The translations under genes were made by a program, and so were the position numbers. Source: CAYJBH01 sp964370765 (GTDB taxonomy: Bacteria; Bacillota; Clostridia; Oscillospirales; Ruminococcaceae). From it: a DNA stretch of 35,798 bases. Shown here piece after piece: positions 1 through 6,787 of this stretch (within the stretch, counting starts at the first letter, position 1; every line of letters starts with the position of its first letter). The stretch covers positions 1 to 35,798 of the forward strand of contig CAYJKW010000015.1 in assembly GCA_964370765.1 (NCBI GenBank), read 5' to 3'. Below the pieces are notes generated by a model, which was not told where the DNA came from, ran no database searches, and was given only the letters and a program-made list of their open reading frames with translations.

Positions 1-21
1 TTAGCGATATTGAGTCCTCTA

Positions 22-51
22 AATTTCGCTAAATTTTTATTTAGCGAAATT
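22..51. repeat. Short perfect inverted repeat beyond clpX terminator
   Basis: Arms AATTTCGCTAAAT (22-34) and its exact complement (39-51) surround a four-T loop. A further copy of the core TTAGCGA lies at 1-7. There is no T-run after the stem on the minus strand, so it is not an obvious terminator. It lies beyond the clpX terminator, in DNA whose downstream neighbour is outside the window. Role unknown. Confidence 0.5.
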
Positions 52-66
52 GTATGTATCGTTTTT

Positions 67-114
67 GTGAATAAAGAAAAATACTGACACCTGCTTTACA
101 CAGATGTCAGTATT
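67..114 (-). terminator. Rho-independent terminator of tig-clpP-clpX
   Basis: On the minus strand a stem formed by 114-101 and 93-80 (core AATACTGACA with its complement, one A·C mismatch, 7-nt loop) is followed by a T-rich run, TTTTCTTTATTC. It begins 16 bases after the clpX stop codon, which is the normal place for an intrinsic terminator. Confidence 0.85.
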
Positions 115-129
115 GTATTACTGTGATAA

Positions 130-1308
130 TTATCCAACCTTTTGCTCTTGATCCTGCTTGGGTTCCGTATTTAAGTTTTCATTCTGTTGGATTAATCGTA
201 TATTATCATCATTTAAATTATGTTTCATAATTGGTATTCCGGACTTTATTGATGCTTCATCAATAAGCACTGCAGTTATATCGATCTCACTCGGAACTTC
301 AAACATAGTTTTAAGAAGCAGATTCTCCATTACTGAACGCAGACTTCTTGCACCGTTTTTCATTGTAAGTGCTTTTTTAGCAATTGCAATTAACGCAGTG
401 TCTGTTACATCAAACTGTACACTGTCTATTCCAAACATTAAACGGTACTGTTTAATAAGCGCGTTTTTAGGTTCGTTTAATATTCTTGCTAACGCTTCCT
501 CGTCAAGCTCTGATAATACCGATATAATCGGTAACCTACCTACAATTTCCGGAATTAGGCCATATTTAATAACATCATGCGACTCAATCTTCTTTAGGGT
601 CTCTCCCCTTTCTTTTTCTTGCTTAGATTGAAGGTTGCTACCAAAGCCTAATGTGTAGCTATCTGTTCTTTTTGCTATAATTTTCTCAAGCCCGTCAAAC
701 GCACCACCACAGATAAAGAGAATATTCTTTGTATTAATCTGTATAAACTCCTGCTGTGGATGCTTCCTACCACCCTGTGGTGGCACATTAGCAACGGTAC
801 CCTCAATGATTTTTAACAAAGCTTGTTGTACACCTTCTCCACCAACATCCCTTGTGATAGACGGGTTTTCACTTTTTCTGGTTATCTTATCAATCTCATC
901 AATATAGATAATTCCAAACTCGGCCTTTTCTATATCATAATCGGCATTTTGAATTAACTTTAAAAGAATATTCTCAACATCCTCGCCCACATACCCTGCT
1001 TCGGTAAGTGTGGTAGCATCTGTTAATGCAAAAGGGACACCAAGCTTTTTTGCAAGTGTAGATGCAAGCATGGTTTTTCCAACACCGGATGGACCGATTA
1101 ATAAAACATTACTTTTTTGCAGCTCAGTATCACCAAGTGTGCCTGAAAAGATGCGTTTGTAATGATTATAAACAGCTACCGATAAGGCAACTTTTGCATC
1201 ATCCTGTCCGATAACGTATTCGTCAAGATGTGCTTTTATTTCCTTTGGGGTGTATATTCTTAAAGATTCAAACTTTCTTATCTTTCTCTCGTTGCTAGGT
1301 GCAGCCAT
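130..1308 (-). CDS. clpX: ClpX-type AAA+ unfoldase lacking the zinc-binding domain
   Basis: ATP-dependent unfoldase that feeds substrates to ClpP in the cytoplasm. Seen in the 392-residue product: Walker A GPSGVGKT (72-79), pore loop GYVG (105-108), Walker B IIYIDE (133-138), RKH loop (181-183), a ClpP-docking LGF loop (220-222; IGF in E. coli), arginine finger in PEIVGRLP (about 258) and sensor-2 GARSLR (319-324). The protein starts almost directly at the PKEIKAHLDEYVIGQ element. The usual N-terminal C4 zinc-finger domain of about 50 residues is absent. The start is well supported: AGGAG lies 9 bases upstream of the ATG, and only 102 bases separate it from clpP. The Gln/Asn/Glu-rich C-tail is poorly conserved in the family. 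It is last in the tig-clpP-clpX operon. Confidence 0.96.
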   Translation of the reverse strand: MAAPSNERKIRKFESLRIYTPKEIKAHLDEYVIGQDDAKVALSVAVYNHYKRIFSGTLGDTELQKSNVLLIGPSGVGKTMLASTLAKKLGVPFALTDATTLTEAGYVGEDVENILLKLIQNADYDIEKAEFGIIYIDEIDKITRKSENPSITRDVGGEGVQQALLKIIEGTVANVPPQGGRKHPQQEFIQINTKNILFICGGAFDGLEKIIAKRTDSYTLGFGSNLQSKQEKERGETLKKIESHDVIKYGLIPEIVGRLPIISVLSELDEEALARILNEPKNALIKQYRLMFGIDSVQFDVTDTALIAIAKKALTMKNGARSLRSVMENLLLKTMFEVPSEIDITAVLIDEASIKSGIPIMKHNLNDDNIRLIQQNENLNTEPKQDQEQKVG

Positions 1309-1337
1309 TTACTTGATCTCCTGTGTATAATAAATCA

Positions 1338-1373
1338 CATTCGAGTTTATTGAAGTTACAATAAACTCGAATG
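1338..1373 (-). other. Perfect 15-bp hairpin in the clpP-clpX gap
   Basis: CATTCGAGTTTATTG (1338-1352) and its exact complement (1359-1373) flank a six-base loop. On the minus transcript it ends about 30 bases before the clpX ATG and is followed by TGATTTATTATAC, which is only weakly T-rich. A TATAAT hexamer lies just upstream of it (plus 1376-1381) with a poor -35. It could be an attenuator, an mRNA-processing or stabilising element, or the 5' hairpin of a separate clpX transcript. Confidence 0.6.
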
Positions 1374-1410
1374 AAATTATACTAAAATTATTTTCCAAAT
1401 ATAAAAAGTT

Positions 1411-1995
1411 TTAGCGCTTTGCAATTACTCTATCTACAATACCGTACGCCATAGCCTCTTCAGCTGTCATAAAATTATCCCTGTCGGTATCCTTTTCAAC
1501 AACCTCTATTGGTTTTCCTGTCATCTCAGATAGTAATCTATTCAATCTATCTTTTGACTTTAGCATACGCTCAGAATGAATCCTGATATCACTTACCTGC
1601 CCTTGATATCCACCTAATGGTTGATGTATCATAATCTCACTGTGTGGCAGCGCAAGTCGTTTGCCCTTTGTCCCGGCTGAAAGTAGGAATGCTCCCATCG
1701 ATGCTGCCATACCTATACAGATAGTGGATACATCACATTTGATATAGTTCATTGTATCATAGATTGCAAAACCTGCTGATACAGAACCACCCGGGCTATT
1801 AATATAAAAGCTTATGTCTTTATCCGGATCTTGCCCCTCAAGGTATAAAAGTTGTGCAACTATCAGGCTTGCCGTAACATCGTTCACCTGATCCGACAGC
1901 ATAATGATCCTGTCGTTTAAAAGGCGTGAGAAAATATCATAGCTACGTTCACCACGGCTTGTTTGCTCCACAACCATTGGGACTAAATTACTCAT
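1411..1995 (-). CDS. clpP: ATP-dependent Clp protease proteolytic subunit
   Basis: Serine peptidase (family S14) that forms the double-ring degradation chamber served by ClpX. The catalytic triad is visible, numbering from a GTG one codon upstream: Ser100 in GMAASMGAF, His125 in IMIHQPLGG and Asp174 in DRDNFMT. GGSVSAGFAIYD is also typical. Length (194 residues) is normal. I choose the ATG at 1995 rather than the GTG before it, because AGAGGA is 5 bases from the ATG but only 2 from the GTG. The gene overlaps the end of tig by 8 bases (ATGAGTAA), implying translational coupling. Confidence 0.97.
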   Translation of the reverse strand: MSNLVPMVVEQTSRGERSYDIFSRLLNDRIIMLSDQVNDVTASLIVAQLLYLEGQDPDKDISFYINSPGGSVSAGFAIYDTMNYIKCDVSTICIGMAASMGAFLLSAGTKGKRLALPHSEIMIHQPLGGYQGQVSDIRIHSERMLKSKDRLNRLLSEMTGKPIEVVEKDTDRDNFMTAEEAMAYGIVDRVIAKR

Positions 1996-3328
1996 CACTT
2001 TCCTCTTTTTTTACTGTCTTTTTCTTTGCGGCTGGTTTTTTTGCTTTTTTAGCAGTAACCTTTGCCGACTGTTTAACAAGGTCAAGGGCTTTATTAAGAG
2101 CTAAATCTTTTTTAACATCATCTACAGGTATTATCTCGCGTACCTTATCTGCCTCCATCTTGTAGGCCTCAGCAATACGCTCAATCTCTTTTTGAAGATC
2201 ATCGTCGGTGGCCTCTACTGATTCAAGCTCAGCAATTTTTTCAAGAGCAAGTCTTGTTTTCACCTGGCGAGTAGCCTCTTCCTCAAACCCTTTGCGGAAG
2301 CCATCTGTGTCCTGACCTAAATACTTCATGTATGTTTCAAGGTTTAGACCCTGGCTTTGTAGCCTACGCTCAAAGTCATATACAAGATCGTTGATACGGT
2401 TTTCAAACATAACAGGAGGAATGTCACCCTCGATTGTGCTAAGTACCTGCTCAACAAGTGAATCCTCAAATGCAGTTTCAACCTCGCGCTCTTTGCGCTC
2501 AGCTATTTCGGCTTTTATGCTATCACGTAGTTCTGCAAGTGTTTCGTATTCTGAAACATCCTTTGCAAATTCATCATCTATGTCTGGTAACTCGTTGCAT
2601 TTTACCTCTTTTAGCTTAACCTTAAACACAGATGCTTTGCCGGCAAGTTCTTCGGAATGGTACTGCTCTGGGAATGATACATTCACATCAAACTCATCGC
2701 CAGCAGCATGTCCAACAATCTGCTCCTCAAAGCCTGGAATAAACTGACCGCTACCTAGTACAAGGCTAAAGTCATCGCCCTTACCGCCTGCAAAAGCAAC
2801 ATCATCAACAAAGCCTTCGAAGTCTATAATAGTTGTATCGCCATCTTCAGCCTTGCCTTCACGTGTAATAATACGTGCATTGCGCTTTTGTAGCTCTTCG
2901 ATGTTCTCGTCTATTTCCTTGTCTGTTACAGTATTGTCAGCTTTCTCGGCTGATAATCCTTTATATTTTCCTATTGTAATTTCTGGCTTTACTATTACCG
3001 AAACGGAAATAACTACACCATCATTATCGTCTACGCTTTCGATATCTACAACCGGACGATCTACAGGGCTAATCTTAAGCTCTTCTACAGCAGCCTCATA
3101 GTGTGTTGGAAAAATATTGTTAAGTGCATCACTGTAAAATACATCTTTACCGTATAGCTTCTCTATAAGATGCTTTGGAGCCTTTCCTTTTCTAAAACCT
3201 GGTACATTAAACTGCTTAGCGTTCTTTTTAAAAACATCGCTTACTGCTTTAGCAAAGTCAGCAGCACTTATTTTACCACTGATTTCATATGTAGAGTTTT
3301 CGCCTTTTTGATGCTTAAGTATTTCCAT
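1988..3328 (-). CDS. tig: Trigger factor, ribosome-bound chaperone
   Basis: Folding chaperone and peptidyl-prolyl isomerase that meets nascent chains at the ribosome exit. Seen: the ribosome-binding signature GFRKGKAPK (about 44-52), an FKBP-like domain beginning GDTTIIDFEGFVDD and containing GSGQFIPGFEEQIVG, then the long helical C-domain. I place the start at the second in-frame ATG (3328). GGAG lies 6 bases upstream of it, while the first ATG (3340) has no ribosome binding site; the GGAG overlaps that first ATG. This gives 446 residues. The last 25 or so residues are rich in Lys and Ala (KKAKKPAAKKKTVKK), an extension that many trigger factors lack. First gene of tig-clpP-clpX. Confidence 0.97.
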   Translation of the reverse strand: MEILKHQKGENSTYEISGKISAADFAKAVSDVFKKNAKQFNVPGFRKGKAPKHLIEKLYGKDVFYSDALNNIFPTHYEAAVEELKISPVDRPVVDIESVDDNDGVVISVSVIVKPEITIGKYKGLSAEKADNTVTDKEIDENIEELQKRNARIITREGKAEDGDTTIIDFEGFVDDVAFAGGKGDDFSLVLGSGQFIPGFEEQIVGHAAGDEFDVNVSFPEQYHSEELAGKASVFKVKLKEVKCNELPDIDDEFAKDVSEYETLAELRDSIKAEIAERKEREVETAFEDSLVEQVLSTIEGDIPPVMFENRINDLVYDFERRLQSQGLNLETYMKYLGQDTDGFRKGFEEEATRQVKTRLALEKIAELESVEATDDDLQKEIERIAEAYKMEADKVREIIPVDDVKKDLALNKALDLVKQSAKVTAKKAKKPAAKKKTVKKEESDE

Positions 3329-3363
3329 TACTTTCTCCATTATTCTGATTTTATACGGATTAC

Positions 3364-3392
3364 ATTATAACACAGTTAAAATGTAAATTCAA
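3364..3392 (-). promoter_or_regulatory. Sigma-A type promoter of tig-clpP-clpX
   Basis: Minus strand: TTGAAT (3392-3387), 17-base spacer, TATAAT (3369-3364), with TG near the -10 box. The -10 lies about 36 bases before the chosen tig ATG. It separates this operon from the membrane-protein gene upstream. No CIRCE or CtsR box is recognisable around it. Confidence 0.8.
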
Positions 3393-3442
3393 GCAAAAGT
3401 ATTAAATATTAGCTTTTGTGAACTAAAATTTTAACATTGTCT

Positions 3443-4477
3443 TTATTCTTTATCCTTTTTCCCCTTTTTTTCTTTTTTGGGGCGCTCTTTTTTAGGACGC
3501 TCTTTTTTGTCTGGGCGCTTCTTTTTCCCTTTTTCTTGCTCGTCCCCTTCCTGAGCTGGTTCTTCCTTAGTTTGTTTTGATTGTTTAACTTCTTTTTCAG
3601 GTTTTAGCAATGTAAATTTGGGAAATATCGGATTAAAGATAGATGTTCTTATCGAGTATTTTTTATATTCAGTATTATTATCAAGAATTGCCTTTCGGAA
3701 CTGCTCTAACTCCCCTGCTCTAATTAGTAACATTTTTCTTGTGATAAGGTAGCTTAGGAGTACAAAAAACCACTGCCATACACCAAAATAGAACATTGCA
3801 CCGCAGATAACAGCACCAAAAAAGAATAGCATCTCATAAAATTGTACGGGACTTTGGGTTGACTTAAATTTACCGGTAGTTATGTATCCTTTTTTGCTTC
3901 TTTCTTCACTATCAATATCATTCTGTTTTTTATAATCTGATCTACAGCCGATTAAAGATATTACAGCAAACAGCATTATTATGATGCCTATATAGGTTAA
4001 AATGAGATTGGGTGGTGTTTCAAACTGCTCAAGTGCAAGTAAAAGATAGTTAAACGGCAGAATAGAAAGTATATACCAACATGCCTTGAAAAATATTAAA
4101 ATTATCTTTACAACGATTGGAGTTCCATCGTCGTCATCGGTATTCCTCGATCTTCTTCTGGGTTTGTCGGATAATGTATACATCTGCTTTTCGGTAGACT
4201 GTGCCCCCTCTTTTACGGCTATAAAGATGAAATAGATAATAGCTATTACCACCGTAACTAGCCCAGAGTCAAAGTATCTAATGAGAAAAAATGCCGATAT
4301 TATTAGTGCTGCTCCATGATTAGGGGTAACTAATTTCATATTAAGTTTCGTAATATCCAGCAATAGCACTGCAAAAACCAATACAAAAATCAAGAATAAA
4401 ATTGGCTGAAACACAATCCCCAATGAATTAACGTCCCAGTTTAAAGGGTTAATTGCAAACAAAAGTTCAGATAACAT
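3443..4477 (-). CDS. Multi-pass membrane protein with charged repetitive C-tail
   Basis: I do not recognise a family. The 344-residue product has about seven hydrophobic segments (roughly 20-40, 50-85, 120-150, 155-180 and 205-250). A charged loop (RRRSRNTDDDDGT) lies after the first group. From about residue 295 the C-tail is almost only Lys, Arg, Glu, Asp, Pro and Gly, with a repeated K-E-R-P-K-K unit; the DNA there is a degenerate tandem repeat of about 15 bases (around 3470-3530). The start has AAAGGGA upstream and lies 14 bases after the SDR stop. It is the last gene of the polysaccharide block and sits just before the tig promoter. The tail would be cytoplasmic if it follows the positive-inside rule, and could bind acidic partners such as RNA; that is inference. 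Confidence 0.75.
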   Translation of the reverse strand: MLSELLFAINPLNWDVNSLGIVFQPILFLIFVLVFAVLLLDITKLNMKLVTPNHGAALIISAFFLIRYFDSGLVTVVIAIIYFIFIAVKEGAQSTEKQMYTLSDKPRRRSRNTDDDDGTPIVVKIILIFFKACWYILSILPFNYLLLALEQFETPPNLILTYIGIIIMLFAVISLIGCRSDYKKQNDIDSEERSKKGYITTGKFKSTQSPVQFYEMLFFFGAVICGAMFYFGVWQWFFVLLSYLITRKMLLIRAGELEQFRKAILDNNTEYKKYSIRTSIFNPIFPKFTLLKPEKEVKQSKQTKEEPAQEGDEQEKGKKKRPDKKERPKKERPKKEKKGKKDKE

Positions 4478-4491
4478 CTACCGGTCCCTTT

Positions 4492-5205
4492 CTAAAAATT
4501 AACGGCGCCATCCTGGCGAACAATCTGCCCTGTTATATATTTTGCCCCATCACTAGATAGGAAATATGCAGTAGTTGCAACCTCAGCCGGATTGCACAAT
4601 CTATTTAGTGGGGTAAGTTTTTTAAGTTCATCTTTATCGTGCATGTCATTCATAGATGTATCAACTATACCCGGGGCAATGGCATTAACTGTAATATTGG
4701 ATGAAATTAACTCCTGCGAAAGTGATGTAACTAAACCCTCTATTGCAGCTTTCGACGCTGAATAATGGCTTTCACAGCTCCCACCCTTTTGCGCAAAAAC
4801 GGAGGATATAGCAATCAGACTTCCGCTCTTTTTCCCTATAAGATAGCTTGATACATCCCTAAAAAGATAAAATGTTCCAAAAAAGTTTATATCAAAAACC
4901 TGTTTTACCTCATCATCGGTAATGTCCTGTATCTGGTTCCAACGTGAGATCCCCGCAGAGGCTATAACAGAATCTATAGAGCCAAAACGATCTATGCAGG
5001 CCTGTGATAAGTTCCTTACCGAAGCTGAATCGGTACAATCAACATGTACGCAAACAGCATTGTCATACCTCTCGCAAATGGCCTGTGCTTCTTTATTATT
5101 TGTATTGTAGGAAAAACATACATTCCAACCTTTATCTAAAAAATATAGAACACATGCTTTACCTATTCCTGCACTCCCCCCCAGTACTATTAGGCTTTTT
5201 GGCAT
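4492..5205 (-). CDS. Short-chain dehydrogenase/reductase, FabG-like
   Basis: NAD(P)(H)-dependent oxidoreductase of the classical SDR family, 237 residues. The cofactor motif GGSAGIGK is at 9-16. The catalytic Ser135, Tyr148 and Lys152 (YSASK) have normal spacing, and NAIAPGIVDT follows. The usual NAG motif reads SAG (83-85). The substrate is unknown. FabG-type 3-oxoacyl reductase is the nearest functional class, but it sits at the end of a sugar-nucleotide operon, so a sugar or other ketone is possible. AGAGGA precedes the start. The gene begins inside tadA, overlapping its last 47 bases. Confidence 0.88.
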   Translation of the reverse strand: MPKSLIVLGGSAGIGKACVLYFLDKGWNVCFSYNTNNKEAQAICERYDNAVCVHVDCTDSASVRNLSQACIDRFGSIDSVIASAGISRWNQIQDITDDEVKQVFDINFFGTFYLFRDVSSYLIGKKSGSLIAISSVFAQKGGSCESHYSASKAAIEGLVTSLSQELISSNITVNAIAPGIVDTSMNDMHDKDELKKLTPLNRLCNPAEVATTAYFLSSDGAKYITGQIVRQDGAVNF

Positions 5206-5668
5206 GTTTTTTCCTCTTTTTACGAAGTTTTATAAAAAAGTTACTAAGAATCGCACCGCATTCCTTGTCCATAACACCACCCTTAATCTCCGGTCGATGG
5301 TTAAATGCAATCTCAGATAGATCGCAGATAGAGCCACATACACCGGCTTTGGGGTCGTAAGCTCCAAAAACAAGTCTTTTTATTCTTGAGTTAACTATTG
5401 CGCCGTAACACATGGGACAGGGCTCTAAAGTTACATACAGCACGCATTCCTCAAGTCTCCAACTACCAAGTTTTTTACAGCCTTTTTCAATTGCTAAAAT
5501 CTCGGCATGAGCTATGGCGCTATTCTTCCCCTCTCGCTTGTTGTAACCTTTAGCTATAACCTTATCGCCCAACACAAGTATCGCACCTACCGGAACTTCT
5601 TTTTGTTTTGCGGCCTTTGCAGCCTGGCGAAGCGCCTTTTCCATAAATTTATTATCTCGGTTAGGCAT
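5159..5668 (-). CDS. tadA: tRNA-specific adenosine deaminase
   Basis: Converts the wobble adenosine A34 of tRNA-Arg(ACG) to inosine, which is essential for decoding in most bacteria. The zinc deaminase motifs are clear: His54-Ala-Glu56 and Pro-Cys84-x-x-Cys87. The N-terminal helix leading to EVPVGAI matches the family, so the start at 5668, with GGGGAG upstream, is right. It overlaps the upstream CPBP gene by 82 bases and the downstream SDR by 47 bases, unusually compact packing. It is a housekeeping gene carried at the end of a surface-glycan operon; nothing suggests a glycan role. Confidence 0.95.
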   Translation of the reverse strand: MPNRDNKFMEKALRQAAKAAKQKEVPVGAILVLGDKVIAKGYNKREGKNSAIAHAEILAIEKGCKKLGSWRLEECVLYVTLEPCPMCYGAIVNSRIKRLVFGAYDPKAGVCGSICDLSEIAFNHRPEIKGGVMDKECGAILSNFFIKLRKKRKKHAKKPNSTGGECRNR

Positions 5669-6198
5669 CTATATCTCCCCAAAAATATGATAGTTGTAGC
5701 AGTGAAAATAAATACTGCATATAACACAAGTGTAGCTATATATGCACTTTCAGAGCTGTGAATTACATTAAAGCGATATATTGTATATCCAAAGATGTTG
5801 TTTACACAGTGCAGTGCCATAACATAAAATATATTATTAAACAGCAACATCGCTATCGAAAGTGCGAGTGAAAGTATAAATATCGCGGGCATTCCAGCTG
5901 GATTACCAATATGTAATGCGGTAAACAGTATTGTAGGTATAATTACTGCCGGCAGGGCAGCAATGCGTGATAGCAAAGTCTGTAATATCCCTCTAAACAG
6001 TAGTTCTTCCCATATTGCTGGCAGAATACATATTGTGATAAACGTAGCAAGCAGTGTCTCGTTCTGTTCTATGTGGGTTATGGGGGGTATACCTGTTATC
6101 TCAAGTAAAATTATAGTAATAATATTTGCTATAGGTATTAAACCAACGAAAAAACCTAGATAGAATATTGTTAACCTTTTTAATGGTTTATCCGCCAT
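5587..6198 (-). CDS. CPBP-family intramembrane metalloprotease
   Basis: Membrane glutamic/metallo-peptidase of the CPBP (CAAX protease, Abi) family, 203 residues with several transmembrane helices. Motif 1 is EELLFR (Glu64, Glu65, Arg69). Motif 2 has His96 in FTALHIGN, and the third motif has His130 in ALHCVNNI. I choose the ATG at 6198, which has GAGGG about 9 bases upstream, over an upstream GTG. It overlaps the sugar transferase by 11 bases. Bacterial members are linked to immunity to bacteriocins and to processing of membrane proteins. In this operon it may act on exported or membrane proteins of the glycan machinery, but its target cannot be told. Confidence 0.9.
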   Translation of the reverse strand: MADKPLKRLTIFYLGFFVGLIPIANIITIILLEITGIPPITHIEQNETLLATFITICILPAIWEELLFRGILQTLLSRIAALPAVIIPTILFTALHIGNPAGMPAIFILSLALSIAMLLFNNIFYVMALHCVNNIFGYTIYRFNVIHSSESAYIATLVLYAVFIFTATTIIFLGRYRCLTEIINLWKRRFARLQRPQNKKKFR

Positions 6199-6787
6199 TA
6201 GATGCACCCTCACTTATTCCGTGTGCCGTAAATACATTAAAGACGGTTTTAAATATAATCTTTACATCCATTGCAAAAGTAATATTCTTTGTGTAATATC
6301 CATCAAGCTGCGCCTTTACAGGAATGGGAAGCTCGTCCCTCCCGTTAACTTGTGCCCAACCTGTAAGTCCCGGCGTAAGCTCATTAACTCCATACTTATC
6401 TCGCTCTTCTATAAGGTCATATTGATTATAAAGCGCAGGTCGAGGCCCGACCACCGACATATCACCATATAGAATATTAAACAGCTGCGGTAGTTCATCA
6501 AGGCTTGTCTTTCGCAAAATTTTGCCGATAAAGGTAATCATTTTTTCGGGATTTTGCAAAAGATGTGTAGGAACATCTTTTGGTGTATCACTATACATAG
6601 TGCGAAATTTAGCTATATTAAAATGCTGCTTATCCTTACCAACCCTTTTTTGAAAAAATAATACCGGTCCTTTAGAGTTAAGTTTAATTGCAGCTGCAAT
6701 TATTGCAAAGATCGGTAATAATATTACCACTGCAACAAAGCAGGTTATTATATCAAATAATCTTTTCAGGTATTTCTTGTATATCAC
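6188..6787 (-). CDS. PglC-like initiating sugar-phosphate transferase
   Basis: Transfers a sugar-1-phosphate from a UDP-sugar to undecaprenyl phosphate, the first membrane step of glycan assembly. Seen: KRLFDI followed by one hydrophobic helix (about 10-35), FFQKRVGK, KFRTM, the catalytic Asp-Glu in LDELPQLFNIL (97-98) and GDMSVVGPRP (108-117). At 199 residues it is the short, monotopic form (PglC/WcaJ-core type) without the extra N-terminal helices. The start is GTG, overlapping the dehydratase stop as GTGA. The likely donor is UDP-GlcNAc or a 6-deoxy HexNAc made by its upstream neighbour. Confidence 0.93.
   Translation of the reverse strand: MIYKKYLKRLFDIITCFVAVVILLPIFAIIAAAIKLNSKGPVLFFQKRVGKDKQHFNIAKFRTMYSDTPKDVPTHLLQNPEKMITFIGKILRKTSLDELPQLFNILYGDMSVVGPRPALYNQYDLIEERDKYGVNELTPGLTGWAQVNGRDELPIPVKAQLDGYYTKNITFAMDVKIIFKTVFNVFTAHGISEGASNGG

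Noticed and set aside
3341..3442. CtsR or CIRCE operator in front of tig, and likewise in front of lon
   Set aside because: No GGTCAAA heptad repeat or TTAGCACTC/GAGTGCTAA pair is present near either promoter.
3470..3530. Tandem GC/T-rich repeats as a possible CRISPR or regulatory repeat
   Set aside because: The units are degenerate, about 15 bases long without spacers, and encode the repeated charged tail of the membrane protein.
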